Of a DNA stretch of 64,000 nt, positions 62,509 through 64,000 are shown in pieces. The DNA is taken from assembly GCA_947631505.1 (NCBI GenBank), contig CANRLR010000013.1, positions 1 to 64,000 on the forward strand, in the 5' to 3' direction. The DNA comes from an uncultured Lachnospiraceae bacterium (GTDB taxonomy: Bacteria; Bacillota; Clostridia; Lachnospirales; Lachnospiraceae). The notes beneath the pieces are model-generated. The model was not told the origin of the DNA. It was given only the letters and a program-made list of their open reading frames with translations, and did no database searches. How positions within the stretch are numbered: position 1 is the first letter of the stretch; each line of letters opens with the position of its first letter. Made by a program: the position numbers and the translations under genes.

Positions 62509-63645
62509 TTATTGTTCCCGTAATGCCCTCTGAAATTCAACTGCCATATCACACAGACATTGAAATCCCAAATCCTTTAATGTCTTTGAAAGTGCCTTTA
62601 GCATCTCCGTCACATCTTCTGCATTCGCATTATTGCCCATATGTCCTAACCGGATTACTTTTCCCGCCAACACATCAAAACAGCCGGAAATGAGAACATT
62701 GTACTTTTCTTTCATTGTATCGATAATTGCCGTGTCGGTCAGTCCCTCCGGCACATTGATTACAGTAACGGTTGAGGCATCGCCATAATCTAAATATAAA
62801 GAAAGACCTGCTGCCGTCACTGCTTCCCGTACCGCAGCAGCAATTTTGTGGTGCCGTTCCACCCGTCCGGTGTCTTCTTTCACCAGCCGTACCGCCTCTG
62901 CCAATCCATAAATATCACTGATCGACATCGTATAAGGAAACCATTTGTTTCTATAATAATCTTTAAAGGCCAGCAGATTACAGTAAAAGGAAGCAATCGG
63001 TGCTTTCCGGTGTTCCATGACAGCAAAAGCATCCTGACTGACACTGACAAAAGCAAGTCCCGGCGGGGCGGAAAGTGCTTTTTGCGAACCGCCGCAAATA
63101 ATATCAATCTTCCAGTCATCCACCTTTACCTCTTCCCCGAACATTGCTGCCACCGAATCCACTACAGTCAGTATGCCATATTGTTTAAGAAGGGGACAAA
63201 TTGCTGCTATATCATTCCGTACACCGCTTGGGGTATCACAATGAACCACCGTGGCATACTTGAAGTCATGGTCCCTCTCCAAAAATGCGGCCAGCTGCTC
63301 CACATCCACCGGCCGGTGGTAGTCCACGGTATAGCATACCGGTGTACCGCCATAGAGAGAAACAAAGTCAGCAAAGCCCTTTCCAAAAATGCCATTATCA
63401 ATGACTAACACCCGGTCTCCCGGCTCCGTCAAGGAAGCACAGGCCGCCTCCAGTGCAAGGATTCCCTCGCCGCACAAAATATAGACCTCATTCTTTGTTC
63501 CCAGCAGATTGCCGATTTCACCACAAAGACTGTGATATTGCTCGCAAAAATCTGTGTCTACATCAGGATTTCCAAAAGCAAGACTTCTCGCTTTCATTAC
63601 AGAGGGAGCTACCATCGTCGGTCCCGGTGTCATCATTTTATACAT
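62509..63645 (-). CDS. Class V aminotransferase (alanine-glyoxylate/serine-pyruvate type)
   Basis: PLP-dependent aminotransferase. N-terminal TPGPT motif, GEGILALEAACASL near 59-72, VDSVAAMFGE near 162-171 and the PLP-binding lysine Lys189 in GGSQKALSAPPG are characteristic. The 378 aa length is usual. The C-terminal half contains the conserved arginine in IRLGHMGNNA. Possible substrates include alanine, serine, glyoxylate or 2-aminoethylphosphonate. GGGAGG precedes the ATG, which overlaps the stop of the upstream ECF S-component gene by 8 bp, so the two are coupled. Confidence 0.9.
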   Translation of the reverse strand: MYKMMTPGPTMVAPSVMKARSLAFGNPDVDTDFCEQYHSLCGEIGNLLGTKNEVYILCGEGILALEAACASLTEPGDRVLVIDNGIFGKGFADFVSLYGGTPVCYTVDYHRPVDVEQLAAFLERDHDFKYATVVHCDTPSGVRNDIAAICPLLKQYGILTVVDSVAAMFGEEVKVDDWKIDIICGGSQKALSAPPGLAFVSVSQDAFAVMEHRKAPIASFYCNLLAFKDYYRNKWFPYTMSISDIYGLAEAVRLVKEDTGRVERHHKIAAAVREAVTAAGLSLYLDYGDASTVTVINVPEGLTDTAIIDTMKEKYNVLISGCFDVLAGKVIRLGHMGNNANAEDVTEMLKALSKTLKDLGFQCLCDMAVEFQRALREQ

Positions 63646-64000
63646 GGCTCTTTCCTCCCTGAATCTGATTCATAACGATCCTTGTCGCTAATATAAGCGG
63701 CAGAGCAATAACAGCTCCTGTTATAATCTGAATGACATTCCCCGGAATAGAAAGAGCCGGTGTATAAAAGCTTCCCGTAAGAAAAATCTCATAAATGTAA
63801 TATCCTGCAACTTTAATTGCAAGCACTGCTGCCGTTGCGAACAGCAAATTCAAAATGGTCGGTTTCTTTTTTACGATCCAGCCGAATACAAATCCCATCA
63901 GTCCCACAACTACAAATGTCAACGGTGCATAAATGGTCCAGCCTGTCACAAGGTCGCAGAGTGCCATGCCCAGACCGCCGCAAACCGCTCCCACCTTCCT
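63638..64000 (-). CDS. ECF transporter S component (partial, 5' end outside window)
   Basis: Substrate-binding membrane subunit of an energy-coupling-factor vitamin transporter. The visible part has four or more helices and the family pattern GAVCGGLGMALCDLVTGWTI then YAPLTFVVVGLMGFVFG. The frame is open to the window edge with in-frame sequence before the first methionine-like codon, so the true start lies beyond 64000. The substrate is unknown. Coupling to an aminotransferase gene suggests an amine- or vitamin-related compound, but that is speculation. Confidence 0.8.
   Translation of the reverse strand, partial: RKVGAVCGGLGMALCDLVTGWTIYAPLTFVVVGLMGFVFGWIVKKKPTILNLLFATAAVLAIKVAGYYIYEIFLTGSFYTPALSIPGNVIQIITGAVIALPLILATRIVMNQIQGGKSHV

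Noticed and set aside
62364-62693. A 109-codon plus-strand frame across element P2 into the aminotransferase gene
   Set aside because: It runs antisense through a clear aminotransferase coding region and through the palindrome; it has no ribosome site.

Overview
The window reads as a chromosomal segment of a Gram-positive, low-to-moderate GC anaerobe of the class Clostridia, most likely Lachnospiraceae. Grounds: a Firmicutes-type division and cell-wall (dcw) cluster led by mraZ, a PrkC/PrpC kinase-phosphatase pair inside a def-fmt-rsmB-rlmN-rsgA-rpe operon, strong AGGAGG ribosome sites, a class B sortase with a cell-wall-anchored giant protein, and a MetH lacking the reactivation domain. Genus and species cannot be fixed from sequence reading alone. 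Nearly all genes lie on the minus strand; only a TauE-like permease and a GH43 glycosidase are on the plus strand. No rRNA, tRNA, CRISPR array or intact transposon was seen.

Layout. (1) 1-13.2 kb: the dcw cluster, transcribed right to left as mraZ-rsmH-ftsL-pbp-pbp-mraY-murD-ftsW-murA-divIB-ftsZ-secG. It starts at a strong promoter with four 10-bp-phased MraZ boxes, and a second promoter precedes ftsZ. murE, murG and ftsA are absent from the cluster. (2) 13.3-17.7 kb: lgt, ychF, a decayed gap, a CaCA-family cation exchanger under a yybP-ykoY (Mn2+) riboswitch, and a RhuM remnant. (3) 17.7-31.5 kb: a cell-surface module of chemoreceptor-like protein, YhhN-family membrane protein, a roughly 3,090-residue mosaic surface protein with a PETG sorting signal, an orphan GHKL sensor kinase and a class B sortase. 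(4) 31.7-37.6 kb: acetyltransferase, TauE/SafE permease, galactokinase and a secreted GH43 enzyme, with a structured palindromic repeat between the last two. (5) 37.6-52.3 kb: a long tight operon, dapA-dapB-murF-priA-def-fmt-zmp-rsmB-rlmN-prpC-prkC-rsgA-rpe, headed by a lysine riboswitch with promoter and terminator. (6) 52.3-59.2 kb: corrinoid adenosyltransferase, a two-OB-fold SSB-like protein, a HAD phosphatase, ilvN-ilvC with their own promoter, an LCP ligase and two GT2 glycosyltransferases. (7) 59.2-64 kb: metH, a roughly 750-bp cluster of structured repeats, an aminotransferase and a truncated ECF S component.

Functionally, regions 1 and 5 together supply much of peptidoglycan synthesis and division: diaminopimelate from dapA/dapB, MurA/D/F and MraY, FtsW with two class B PBPs, and the PASTA kinase that senses muropeptides. 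Regions 3 and 6 decorate and anchor the envelope.

The most unusual signal is a family of imperfect palindromic non-coding elements, about 90-165 bp, at 34.8 kb and 61.8-62.5 kb. Their stems covary, while the core (GCGT, a hairpin, YT, ACG, then CGGRAGYG) stays fixed. A second, unrelated repeat of consecutive hairpins occurs at 1-131 and 14197-14310. These are the best candidates for something undescribed; their function is not determined here.
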